Shown here one piece after another: positions 1 to 6,276 of a stretch of DNA of 6,642 nucleotides. The notes under the pieces were generated by a model that was not told where the DNA came from, ran no database searches, and saw only the letters and a program-made list of their open reading frames with translations. Location of the stretch: NCBI GenBank assembly GCA_030673085.1, contig DAOVFE010000101.1:1-6642 (forward strand), in the 5' to 3' direction. How positions within the stretch are numbered: the stretch's first letter is position 1; every line of letters begins with the position of its first letter. The DNA is from Anaerolineales bacterium. Lineage in GTDB: Bacteria; Chloroflexota; Anaerolineae; Anaerolineales; E44-bin32. The translations under genes were made by a program, and so were the position numbers.

Positions 1-103
1 CCATAGCTGGATTATACTCATTTGTGGAACCTTTGTGATCTTTGCTTTCAAAACGATAGATTCAGATTGCTAGTATCATTAGGGCAGGTATGGATATCGT
101 AGG
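1..103. other. Upstream flank of alaS, no confident gene
   Basis: This short stretch is AT-rich and ends just before the alaS promoter. On the plus strand one frame stays open from the window edge to a TAG at 71-73 and would encode about 23 residues with a hydrophobic core (WIILICGTFVIFAF), so it could be the C-terminal end of an upstream membrane protein. A random sequence would often stay open this long, so I do not call it a gene. No strong terminator hairpin with a T tract is visible here. Confidence 0.3.
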
Positions 104-132
104 TTGAAAGCGCCATTTTCCTGACGTATAAT
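104..132 (+). promoter_or_regulatory. Sigma-70 type promoter of the alaS block
   Basis: A -35 box TTGAAA (104-109) and a perfect -10 box TATAAT (127-132) are separated by exactly 17 bp, the optimal spacing for a primary sigma factor. Transcription would start near 136-141, leaving a leader of about 16-21 nt before the alaS ATG. That leader holds the ribosome binding site and no room for a T-box or attenuator. This is the only good promoter match I found in the non-coding parts of the window, and it probably drives alaS and the three genes behind it. Confidence 0.75.
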
Positions 133-156
133 CTCATTCTAACTGATGGAGGAATA

Positions 157-2913
157 ATGATTGCAAAAGGCCAGGCTAAGCCGCCATCCCCATTCCTTAG
201 CGGCAAAGAAATTCGAAAATCCTTCTTGGATTTCTTTGTTGCGCGAGGACATGCCATCGTTCCCTCGGCCTCGCTTGTGCCTGGCGATGATCCAACTCTG
301 CTTTTTACCAACGCGGGAATGGTGCAGTTCAAAGATGTTTTTCTAGATATTGGCACCCGAGGCTATAGCCGGGCTGTTAATGTGCAGAAGTGTATGCGCG
401 TCGCCGGAAAGCATAACGATCTCGATGATGTCGGTCGAGACGATTCACATCACACCTTCTTCGAGATGTTGGGGAACTGGTCGTTTGGAGACTATTATAA
501 GAAAGAGGCCATCTCCTGGGCTTGGACGTTGTTGACCGAAGTCTGGGGACTACCTAAGGATAGATTTTATGCAACTGTCTTTGAAGATGAAAAGGGTAAA
601 ATCCCACGCGATGATGAAGCTGCCGAGATTTGGCTTCAGCAACCAGGATTCGATCCTGGCCATCTAGAATTCTTTGGACGTAAGGAGAACTTCTGGGAGA
701 TGGCAGACACCGGACCCTGTGGGCCGGATACCGAGATTCACTTTGACCGTGGGCCAGAGTTCTGCGATAAGGCCGATGTCCCCGGTCATGTTTGCCGTAT
801 CAACGGCGATTGCCAGCGCTACCTGGAACTATGGAATCTAGTTTTTATTCAATACAATCGTAGCGGCCCCAACCTGCTTGAGCCGCTACCCAAGAAGCAC
901 ATTGACACCGGAATGGGATTTGAGCGGGTTGTTTCGTTGATCCAAGGAGTGGATTCGGATTATAAGACTGACCTTTTTAATCCATTGCTTGACCGGGTTC
1001 AAGAGCTTGCCGGCCACTCCGATGCCCAGCGGAAGGAACTATATACGCCATACCGGGTTATAGCGGATCATGCGCGTGCAGCAACGTTTCTAATTGCTGA
1101 TGGCGTTGTGCCTGGCAACACAGGAAGGAACTATGTTTGTCGGATGATCATTCGGCGGGCCAGCCTCTTTGGCTCTAAAGCTGGTTTCAACGAGCCCTTT
1201 CTTGGCGAGATTGCCGATGTAGTGATTAATGATTATGGTGATGCCTATCCGGAACTTGTTCGCAATCATAAAGTGATTATTGAAATCATTGCGGATGAAG
1301 AAAAGCGTTTCCAGCATACGGTTGACACCGGCGTTTCCCGCCTGACAGAGCTGCTCGAAAGCGTCAAGGCTGAAGGTTGCGCGATGCTATCTGGAAAACA
1401 AGCCTTTGATCTCTATGCAACCTATGGTTTGCCTCTCGAAATCACGCGGGATATCGCTCGCGAGCAAGGCCAAAATGTCGATGAAGACGGGTTCCATGAA
1501 GCAATGGAAAGCCATAGGTTAGTTTCAGGCGCCAGTCATGTATTCGAAGATCAACTGGCCGAAGATATCGATGTATATCAGATAATGCTGAGCAGATTGA
1601 AAGAGAGCGGGCAGCTTGGCCCGGAGGGTGTCAGATATGATCCTTACAGTATACTTGAAGCCAAGGGGCCCATTCTAGCAATGGTTCGAGATGGAATGGA
1701 AGTGGATACTACTGAGGAAGGAGATCAGGTCGCGGTAATCTTGCCTCAGGTAGGTTTCTATGTTGAAGCCGGCGGTCAGATATCTGATACCGGATCGATC
1801 AAATCTTTAGGTGAGCCGGGATGGGAGATTGCGGTTGAGGATACTCGAAGCCCTCTTGCCGGTCTCATTGTGTTAATCGGCAAGGTTTTAGCTGGATCAC
1901 CGAAGGTTGGTGATCAGGCTATTGCAACAGTTGATCAAGACAGGCGACGTGATATCATACGCAATCACACTGCCACGCACTTGCTTCATGCAAGTCTGCA
2001 GGCTTTGCTCGGCGAACATGCCCGGCAGGCAGGCTCGCTGGTCGCACCGGATCGATTACGATTTGACTTCACCCATGCCAAGGCTATGACGCCGCAGGAA
2101 ATCAAGCGTGTAGAACAGATGGTAAACAAGGATATCCTTGCAGGTTACCCAGTCATTATCACTGAAAAGTCTCGCCAAGAAGCGATCGCAGAAGGAGCAA
2201 TGGCTCTCTTTGGCGAGAATTATGGGGAAATTGTCCGGACTGTGCGAATCGGCGATAAGGAACGAATCTCATACGAACTCTGTGGAGGGGTGCACGTAGC
2301 CGATACGGGAGTGATTGGTCTATTCCAGATTATCAGCGAAAGCAGCGTTGCCGCCGGGATTCGACGGATTGAGGCGCTGACCGGGCATGGCTCAACGGAG
2401 CTTGCACTAAGGCAGAAAGGATTATTGAGAAGAATCGCGGCCGAACTTGGGACCTCCAAAGATGAAGTTGAAGAGCGCGTAGATGCCATAATTAAGGAGC
2501 GCGATCAGCTGACGCATGAAATTGAAAAGCTCCACGAGCACATGGCTGTTACCCAATTTGAGAATCTTCAACCGGTCGAAGTTAAAGGTATTCAATTACT
2601 GACTGGTTTGATCATTGATGCCAACGCTGAGACGTTGCGCAATCTCGCCGATCGCTTCCGATCAAAGTACTCTACCGGCGTGGTTGTGTTAGGAACAGTT
2701 GAAAAAGGCAGACCTCTAATTATGGCTTCGGTTAGCAAAGATCTACTTAGCCGCGGCTTACACGCCGGCGAGTTGGTAAGGGCTATTGCGCCAACGATCG
2801 GTGGCGGAGGCGGCGGAAACCCGACTATGGCTCAGGCTGGCGGCAAAGATCCGGAAAAGCTTTCAGAGGCTCTGGCGGTGGTAGAGAGTTGGACTAGAGA
2901 GCATCTCTCTTGA
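157..2913 (+). CDS. alaS: Alanyl-tRNA synthetase (AlaRS)
   Basis: Cytosolic class II enzyme that charges tRNA-Ala with alanine using ATP and hydrolyses mischarged Ser- or Gly-tRNA-Ala. All domains are present in 918 residues (family usually about 870-880). The catalytic core contains FTNAGMVQFKD (50-60), the motif 2 region around R72 to HHTFFEMLGNWSFGDYY (98-114), and motif 3 HIDTGMGFERV (248-258, D250). A Cys-rich loop (C188, C203, C213, C219) may bind zinc. The editing domain has GGQ (539-541) and the zinc ligands H604, H608, C709 and H713 (HTATH; CGGVH). A likely coiled coil (about 767-797) leads to the DHHA1/C-Ala domain with a run of six glycines (882-887). The ATG at 157 follows GGAGGA (148-153) with short spacing. 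It gives about 13 residues ahead of the conserved LSGKEIRKSFLDFF, a small N-terminal extension. First gene of the block, directly behind a strong promoter. Confidence 0.98.
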   Translation: MIAKGQAKPPSPFLSGKEIRKSFLDFFVARGHAIVPSASLVPGDDPTLLFTNAGMVQFKDVFLDIGTRGYSRAVNVQKCMRVAGKHNDLDDVGRDDSHHTFFEMLGNWSFGDYYKKEAISWAWTLLTEVWGLPKDRFYATVFEDEKGKIPRDDEAAEIWLQQPGFDPGHLEFFGRKENFWEMADTGPCGPDTEIHFDRGPEFCDKADVPGHVCRINGDCQRYLELWNLVFIQYNRSGPNLLEPLPKKHIDTGMGFERVVSLIQGVDSDYKTDLFNPLLDRVQELAGHSDAQRKELYTPYRVIADHARAATFLIADGVVPGNTGRNYVCRMIIRRASLFGSKAGFNEPFLGEIADVVINDYGDAYPELVRNHKVIIEIIADEEKRFQHTVDTGVSRLTELLESVKAEGCAMLSGKQAFDLYATYGLPLEITRDIAREQGQNVDEDGFHEAMESHRLVSGASHVFEDQLAEDIDVYQIMLSRLKESGQLGPEGVRYDPYSILEAKGPILAMVRDGMEVDTTEEGDQVAVILPQVGFYVEAGGQISDTGSIKSLGEPGWEIAVEDTRSPLAGLIVLIGKVLAGSPKVGDQAIATVDQDRRRDIIRNHTATHLLHASLQALLGEHARQAGSLVAPDRLRFDFTHAKAMTPQEIKRVEQMVNKDILAGYPVIITEKSRQEAIAEGAMALFGENYGEIVRTVRIGDKERISYELCGGVHVADTGVIGLFQIISESSVAAGIRRIEALTGHGSTELALRQKGLLRRIAAELGTSKDEVEERVDAIIKERDQLTHEIEKLHEHMAVTQFENLQPVEVKGIQLLTGLIIDANAETLRNLADRFRSKYSTGVVVLGTVEKGRPLIMASVSKDLLSRGLHAGELVRAIAPTIGGGGGGNPTMAQAGGKDPEKLSEALAVVESWTREHLS

Positions 2914-2943
2914 ACCGGGTTTTCAATGGGTAAATATTAAATT
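2896..2943 (+). other. Hairpin at the alaS end and SD-poor junction
   Basis: The last alaS codons form a perfect 6-bp stem, AGAGAG (2896-2901) and CTCTCT (2905-2910), with a CAT loop, directly before the TGA stop. The 30 bp after the stop are AT-rich near the next ATG and contain no purine-rich Shine-Dalgarno; the nearest is GGG at 2928-2930, too far away. There is no T tract, so it is not a standard terminator. It may stabilise or mark a processing point in the mRNA, or be chance, since alternating AG/CT repeats fold easily. Confidence 0.35.
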
Positions 2944-4446
2944 ATGAAAGTCCAGATTATCAACTTGGACCCGAATGATGATGTCTCCTCGGCCCGCGAC
3001 AAGTTAAGCTGGGTAAAGTCGCCCCGGGTAATCCTGGTATGGCCAGAGCAGGGGAGCGTTCTGACAAGCCGTCTAGATTTGATGCTGGTTCAACGATTTG
3101 TACATGCACACGGTATGCAGCTTGGCTTAGTTACCTTCGACTCCGACGTCAGGCGGCATGCAAAATCGCTTGCCATTCCAATATTTTCCTCGCTTGACCA
3201 GCAAAACGAAGAGGCATGGCCTTCGGAAAAGGAAGCGATGCCGCTTGAGCGGCGTGAGCTCTTGACAGAAGACTTGGCAACTTCGCGACATCAAGAGCAG
3301 GTCAATCATTCCCGAATAACCGAGCGATGGCAACGGGTGCTGCGGATTGGGTCATTGGCTCTTGCGTTAACGGCAATGGCAGCATTGCTGTGCGTGATTG
3401 TTCCTGCGGCTGAAGTCCTGCTCACTCCGGAAACGGTTACCAAGGACCGGACGATTCAGATCCTGCTCGATCCAGAAATTGAGAATGTTCAAGGCAATCA
3501 CATTCCGACTCGTGAAGTTTCAGTCCACGTCATAGATAGTATGCGCAAGCCTACTACTGGGACCGTTAATATTGGGATTCAAGCCGCGCATGGAATTGTT
3601 GTGTTTAATAATCTGACTTTGGAAGAATTATCCATACCGATCGGGACAGCCGTTAGAACGGCAGATGGGGTACGTTTTACCACGCTGGAGAAGGCGGAAC
3701 TGGCTGGCGGCCTGGATTCGTTTTGCGCAGTTGAGGGCGTGGCTGATGAACCAGGCAAAGCCGGCAACGTGGCCGCACAGGCGATTATTGCGGTTGATGG
3801 TGCTTTAGGGTTGAAAGTTACAGCGACTAACCCGGACGCTATGACGGGCGGTGTCAATGGAAAAGTCAATGGAGTAAGTTTTAGGGATCGTTTCAATCTT
3901 CGACAAGCTTTGCTTGATTCGTTGTATAAGCAGGCGGCGGCTGAAATTGAAGCTGGCCTTTCGCCTAATGAACACCTGGCCCCTGGCAGTATGAGAGTAA
4001 TGCAGACCTATTCTGAGCAATATAATTACCAGCCCGGTGAGGTTACGGAGGTCCTGGAATTGACACTTGATATTGAAATCGCAGGTTTGGTTTATGATGA
4101 TATGGATGTGCAACAAGTGGCTATCCAGACGTTTAATGAGGAACTAGAAAGTGGTTGGGCAAAAGTACCGGAATCATTAAGAATCAACCAGCCTGGGCAG
4201 GTTTTAGAATTGGCAGATTCGTCTGTGTATGAAGTTGAAGTTAGCCAGGGGGTTTATCAAACGGTGTCTGAGGAAAGGTTAAGGCGAGATTTACGCGGAC
4301 ATTCTTTAGATGAAGCATCGTTTTATCTATCTAAATCGCTTGAGCTCGCCCTGCCGCCCAAAATACAGATCATGCCAGCCTTATGGCCCAGAATGCCGCT
4401 AGTAGAAGCTAGAATTAGAATTGAATGGGATTGGGAGAATAAATAA
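2944..4446 (+). CDS. Membrane-anchored baseplate J/gp47-like protein
   Basis: Function unknown. Three parts are visible in 500 residues. Residues 1-90 look like a small alpha/beta domain with RVILVWPEQGSVL (28-40), a leucine-rich helix, and LVTFDSDVRRHAKSLAIPIF (62-81). A charged linker follows (90-134, ending in R125, R128, R131, R134). One hydrophobic segment (about 135-156) should span the membrane with the N-terminus inside by the positive-inside rule. The rest is beta-rich and resembles the baseplate J/gp47 fold: IPIGTAVRT (231-239), GVRFTT (242-247), GKAGNVAA (271-278), and VTATNPDAMTGGVNG (292-306). The C-terminal part has LRGHSLDEA (450-458) and PALWPRMPLVEARIRIEW (478-495). Similar proteins are annotated as baseplate J/gp47 family in Chloroflexota; no other phage tail gene is nearby. 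The start is firm because an in-frame TAA (2938-2940) lies just upstream, although no clear ribosome site precedes it. Its stop overlaps the ruvX start. Confidence 0.85.
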   Translation: MKVQIINLDPNDDVSSARDKLSWVKSPRVILVWPEQGSVLTSRLDLMLVQRFVHAHGMQLGLVTFDSDVRRHAKSLAIPIFSSLDQQNEEAWPSEKEAMPLERRELLTEDLATSRHQEQVNHSRITERWQRVLRIGSLALALTAMAALLCVIVPAAEVLLTPETVTKDRTIQILLDPEIENVQGNHIPTREVSVHVIDSMRKPTTGTVNIGIQAAHGIVVFNNLTLEELSIPIGTAVRTADGVRFTTLEKAELAGGLDSFCAVEGVADEPGKAGNVAAQAIIAVDGALGLKVTATNPDAMTGGVNGKVNGVSFRDRFNLRQALLDSLYKQAAAEIEAGLSPNEHLAPGSMRVMQTYSEQYNYQPGEVTEVLELTLDIEIAGLVYDDMDVQQVAIQTFNEELESGWAKVPESLRINQPGQVLELADSSVYEVEVSQGVYQTVSEERLRRDLRGHSLDEASFYLSKSLELALPPKIQIMPALWPRMPLVEARIRIEWDWENK

Positions 4447-4838
4447 TGGGGAGGATCTTGGCCGTTGATCCGGGAGAAGTTCGGATCGGCTTAGCGATTT
4501 CAGATCCGACCCAAACGATTGCTCGTCCTCTGAAAGTCTTACGCCACGTGTCTCGTAAGCAGGATGCTGAAGCAATTGCCAGTGTCGCTTGTGAGTATGA
4601 GGTGGAGTATATTCTTGTTGGCCTGGCGCTGGATGATGAGGGCAATGTAGGGCCACAAGCAAGGCGCGCGCTTCGTTTAGTTGATGTGCTTGGATCAGTA
4701 ACAGACTTACCGGTTGAAACCTGGGATGAAAGCGGTTCATCCAAGGAGGCTCGGCAGGGGCATAAGAAGGATTCAATGCTGGATGCGCGGGCCGCAGCTG
4801 TGATTCTGCAGGAGCATTTGAATGTCCAAGCGGAATAA
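4446..4838 (+). CDS. ruvX: RuvX/YqgF RNase H-fold nuclease
   Basis: Small cytosolic protein of the YqgF/RuvX family, known for 5'-end maturation of pre-16S rRNA and proposed as a Holliday junction resolvase. The 130 residues fit the family (about 135-150). Visible are ILAVDPGEVRIGLAISD (4-20) with the first catalytic acid D8, ILVGLALDDEGNVGPQARR (56-74), the WDE strand with E95, and LDARAAAVILQEHL (112-125) with D113, so the three acids of the RNase H-like site are kept. After DE the usual RLT/S is replaced by SGSS (96-99), and GLP by GLA, which I associate with Chloroflexota members. The ATG shares its A with the TAA of the preceding gene (TAATG), and GGGAG (4433-4437) sits 8 nt upstream, so translation is probably coupled. 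It overlaps mltG by 17 bp, a ruvX-mltG neighbourhood seen in many bacteria. Confidence 0.93.
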   Translation: MGRILAVDPGEVRIGLAISDPTQTIARPLKVLRHVSRKQDAEAIASVACEYEVEYILVGLALDDEGNVGPQARRALRLVDVLGSVTDLPVETWDESGSSKEARQGHKKDSMLDARAAAVILQEHLNVQAE

Positions 4839-5961
4839 GCATAGGCCAATTGTTCCACTTGTCTTGCTAGGGGGCATTGCCTGCTGTATCGTGCTGTGGC
4901 TGGCTGCAGGATTCTATATTGGGGTTCCCAAAGCCATCAGTCGAATTGGGACACCAGCGGAGGATCTTGATCCGCTTCAGAGATTATTCCTCGCTGGTGT
5001 TCTGCTGGTTAATCAGGATGCTCTTGATCAGAGTTCAAGTGATCCGAACGTGGCTCTCGAAATCCAGGTTATAGAAGGCGAAACAGCGATAGATGTGGTT
5101 GGTCGCCTTCAGATGCTGGGGTTGGTAAGAAATGGCGATTTGCTTCTTAAATATCTTCGCTATCGCGGGATGGATCGCGGCATTAAAGCTGGGACTTACC
5201 ATCTTCACGGCGGAATGACAATCCGTGAAATAGCAGCGCAACTGCAAAAATCAGAGCCCGAAGAAATCCGAGTTACTATGCCAGAAGGGTGGCGTATTGA
5301 GCAGATAGCAGATTCACTGGCTGCTGCAATGATACAAATAGAAGCGGAGGAATTTATTGCCGTCACACGAATCAATCCGACGGGATATTCATTTACCGAT
5401 GAGATGCCCCAGCCCGGTTCGGTCGAGGGTTTTCTTTTTCCTGATACCTATCTTTTTCATCCCGATGCGACGGCTATTGAAATGCTATATGCAATGTTAG
5501 ATAATTTTGAGGTTCAAGTGGATGCTGAGTTGCAGGAAGGCTTCAGCAACCAGGGGCTGACGATCTATCAAGCGGTTACTTTAGCTTCGATTATTGAACG
5601 GGAGGCAATTGTAGACGAGGAACGGCCGCTCATCAGTTCGGTTTTTTTCAATCGGCTGGCGAAAGGGATTAATCTTGATGCCGATCCGACTATCCAATAT
5701 GCGCTTGGTTTACAGCCGGATGGTTCATGGTGGAAGGCGCCGCTTACCTTTGAGGATTTGGAATTGGATTCGCCCTATAACACCTATAAATATCCTGGAT
5801 TACCACCCGGACCGATTGCTAACCCAGGACTAGAATCAATGCGAGCAGTTGCTTTCCCGGCTAAGACTTCGTTCCTATACTTCCGCGCTATGTGTGATGG
5901 ATCGGGAAGGCATTCCTTTGCCGAGACATTTGAAGAGCATCTCCAAAATGCATGCCCATAA
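4822..5961 (+). CDS. mltG: Endolytic murein transglycosylase MltG
   Basis: Inner-membrane lytic transglycosylase (YceG family) that cleaves nascent glycan strands and is thought to end their polymerisation, setting strand length. The 379 residues (family about 340-380) start with a basic tail (SKRNKHR) and one membrane anchor (about 10-32). A LysM-like region follows (about 80-142; IEGETAIDVVGRLQMLGLV at 84-102). The catalytic YceG domain then shows MPEGWRIEQIA (153-163), EGFLFPDTY (202-210), ASIIEREA (255-262) with the catalytic Glu E259, FFNRL (275-279), DADPTIQYALG (286-296) and SPYNTYKYPGLPPGPIANPG (317-336). The C-terminus has DGSGRHSFAETFEEHLQN (359-376). All key motifs are intact. The ATG lies inside ruvX, 7 nt after AGGAG (4810-4814), which supports this start and coupled translation. 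It is the last gene of the plus-strand block, beside genes for RNA metabolism rather than wall synthesis. Confidence 0.96.
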   Translation: MSKRNKHRPIVPLVLLGGIACCIVLWLAAGFYIGVPKAISRIGTPAEDLDPLQRLFLAGVLLVNQDALDQSSSDPNVALEIQVIEGETAIDVVGRLQMLGLVRNGDLLLKYLRYRGMDRGIKAGTYHLHGGMTIREIAAQLQKSEPEEIRVTMPEGWRIEQIADSLAAAMIQIEAEEFIAVTRINPTGYSFTDEMPQPGSVEGFLFPDTYLFHPDATAIEMLYAMLDNFEVQVDAELQEGFSNQGLTIYQAVTLASIIEREAIVDEERPLISSVFFNRLAKGINLDADPTIQYALGLQPDGSWWKAPLTFEDLELDSPYNTYKYPGLPPGPIANPGLESMRAVAFPAKTSFLYFRAMCDGSGRHSFAETFEEHLQNACP

Positions 5962-6068
5962 CGAATGTTGTCCGAGTTCAGCAGGCTGACAGATCGTATT
6001 TGCTTGTGAATCAGCGGGACAAGAATATCATTTCCAATTTTGGTTTTTATCGTTTGAATGCACTGAAG

Positions 6069-6116
6069 AAAGCCCAAATTCGAGAAATGGCTTTTACTTC
6101 CGAAGGCTCTTTTTTT
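6069..6116 (+). terminator. Weak candidate terminator downstream of mltG
   Basis: AAAGCC (6069-6074) pairs with GGCTTT (6089-6094) across a 14-nt loop and is followed by TTTTACTT-like sequence. About 15 nt further a GGCTC precedes seven T residues (6110-6116), and this GGCT could pair instead with AGCC at 6071-6074. The stems are short and the loop is large, so the call is weak. Position and T tract fit the end of the alaS-mltG transcript, about 110-155 nt after the mltG stop. Confidence 0.35.
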
Positions 6117-6157
6117 CGCCCGTCTGATAACTGCTTCACTTTTAAGTGGGAATAGCG

Positions 6158-6169
6158 GATAACGTTATC
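6158..6169. repeat. Perfect 12-bp palindrome GATAACGTTATC
   Basis: The sequence equals its own reverse complement over 12 bp. Its right half extended by two bases (GTTATCAG, 6164-6171) is an inverted copy of CTGATAAC at 6124-6131. A third similar half-site, TTATCAG, lies at 6274-6280 across the sigma factor stop codon. Palindromes like this can be binding sites of dimeric regulators, but this one lies between two convergent gene ends, where no promoter is evident. Confidence 0.5.
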
Positions 6170-6210
6170 AGGAAGAACAATTGCTCAAGGCTGCATGGCA
6201 AAGCAAGCGG

Positions 6211-6245
6211 CGCTCTGCCAACTCGGCAGTGCAAGTGGCAGAGTG
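6211..6245 (-). terminator. Long stem-loop behind the sigma factor gene
   Basis: CTCTGCCA (6213-6220) pairs perfectly with TGGCAGAG (6236-6243), extended by a G-T and a C-G pair to a 10-bp stem with a 15-nt loop. The same CTGCC (6215-6219) can instead pair with the nearer GGCAG (6225-6229) over a 5-nt loop, so two folds exclude each other. It begins about 30 nt after the sigma factor stop, where a terminator or 3'-end stabiliser is expected. No T tract follows on the minus strand, so classic intrinsic termination is doubtful. Confidence 0.4.
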
Positions 6246-6276
6246 AAATGCTCTCATTATATCTGCTACATAATTA

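Larger units (their letters stand above)
5962..6276. other. Convergent intergenic region, no convincing gene
   Basis: The 315 bp separate the 3' ends of mltG and the sigma factor gene, so terminators rather than promoters are expected. A 67-codon reading frame (5952-6155) lacks a ribosome binding site and any recognisable domain, and I do not call it. The region is AT-rich on its left side with a T7 tract (6110-6116). Towards the right it becomes more structured, with a 12-bp palindrome and a long stem that can refold. No TψC-like or acceptor-stem sequence supports a complete tRNA. Confidence 0.6.

Noticed and set aside
2..73. Possible C-terminal end of an upstream membrane protein
   Set aside because: Only 23 codons are visible, a length open by chance about a third of the time, and no family is recognisable.
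48..356. Minus-strand reading frame of 102 codons overlapping the promoter and alaS start
   Set aside because: It is mostly antisense to the conserved AlaRS N-terminal coding sequence and has no recognisable domain.
2180..2191. GCGATCGC motif, the highly iterated palindrome of cyanobacteria
   Set aside because: I noticed only a single copy, and the protein features point to Chloroflexota rather than cyanobacteria.
2944..4446. Prophage or contractile injection system locus, from the gp47-like domain
   Set aside because: There are no neighbouring sheath, tube, spike, tail or lysis genes, the protein has a membrane anchor, and all neighbours are housekeeping genes.
4399..4858. Two overlapping minus-strand frames of 147 codons each opposite ruvX
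   Set aside because: Both are antisense to a well-supported ruvX, rich in Pro/Ser/Arg as expected for shadow frames, and match no family I know.
5952..6155. A 67-codon plus-strand reading frame after mltG
   Set aside because: It overlaps the mltG end, has no ribosome binding site or recognisable domain, and runs through the candidate terminator and T tract.
6207..6224. A tRNA D-arm-like block on the minus strand (GAGTTGGCAGAGCGCCGC), suggesting a tRNA gene or remnant
   Set aside because: The upstream side does not form a proper D stem, and no anticodon arm with matching stem, TψC GGTTCGA-like sequence or paired acceptor ends is present nearby. The similarity is limited to this block.
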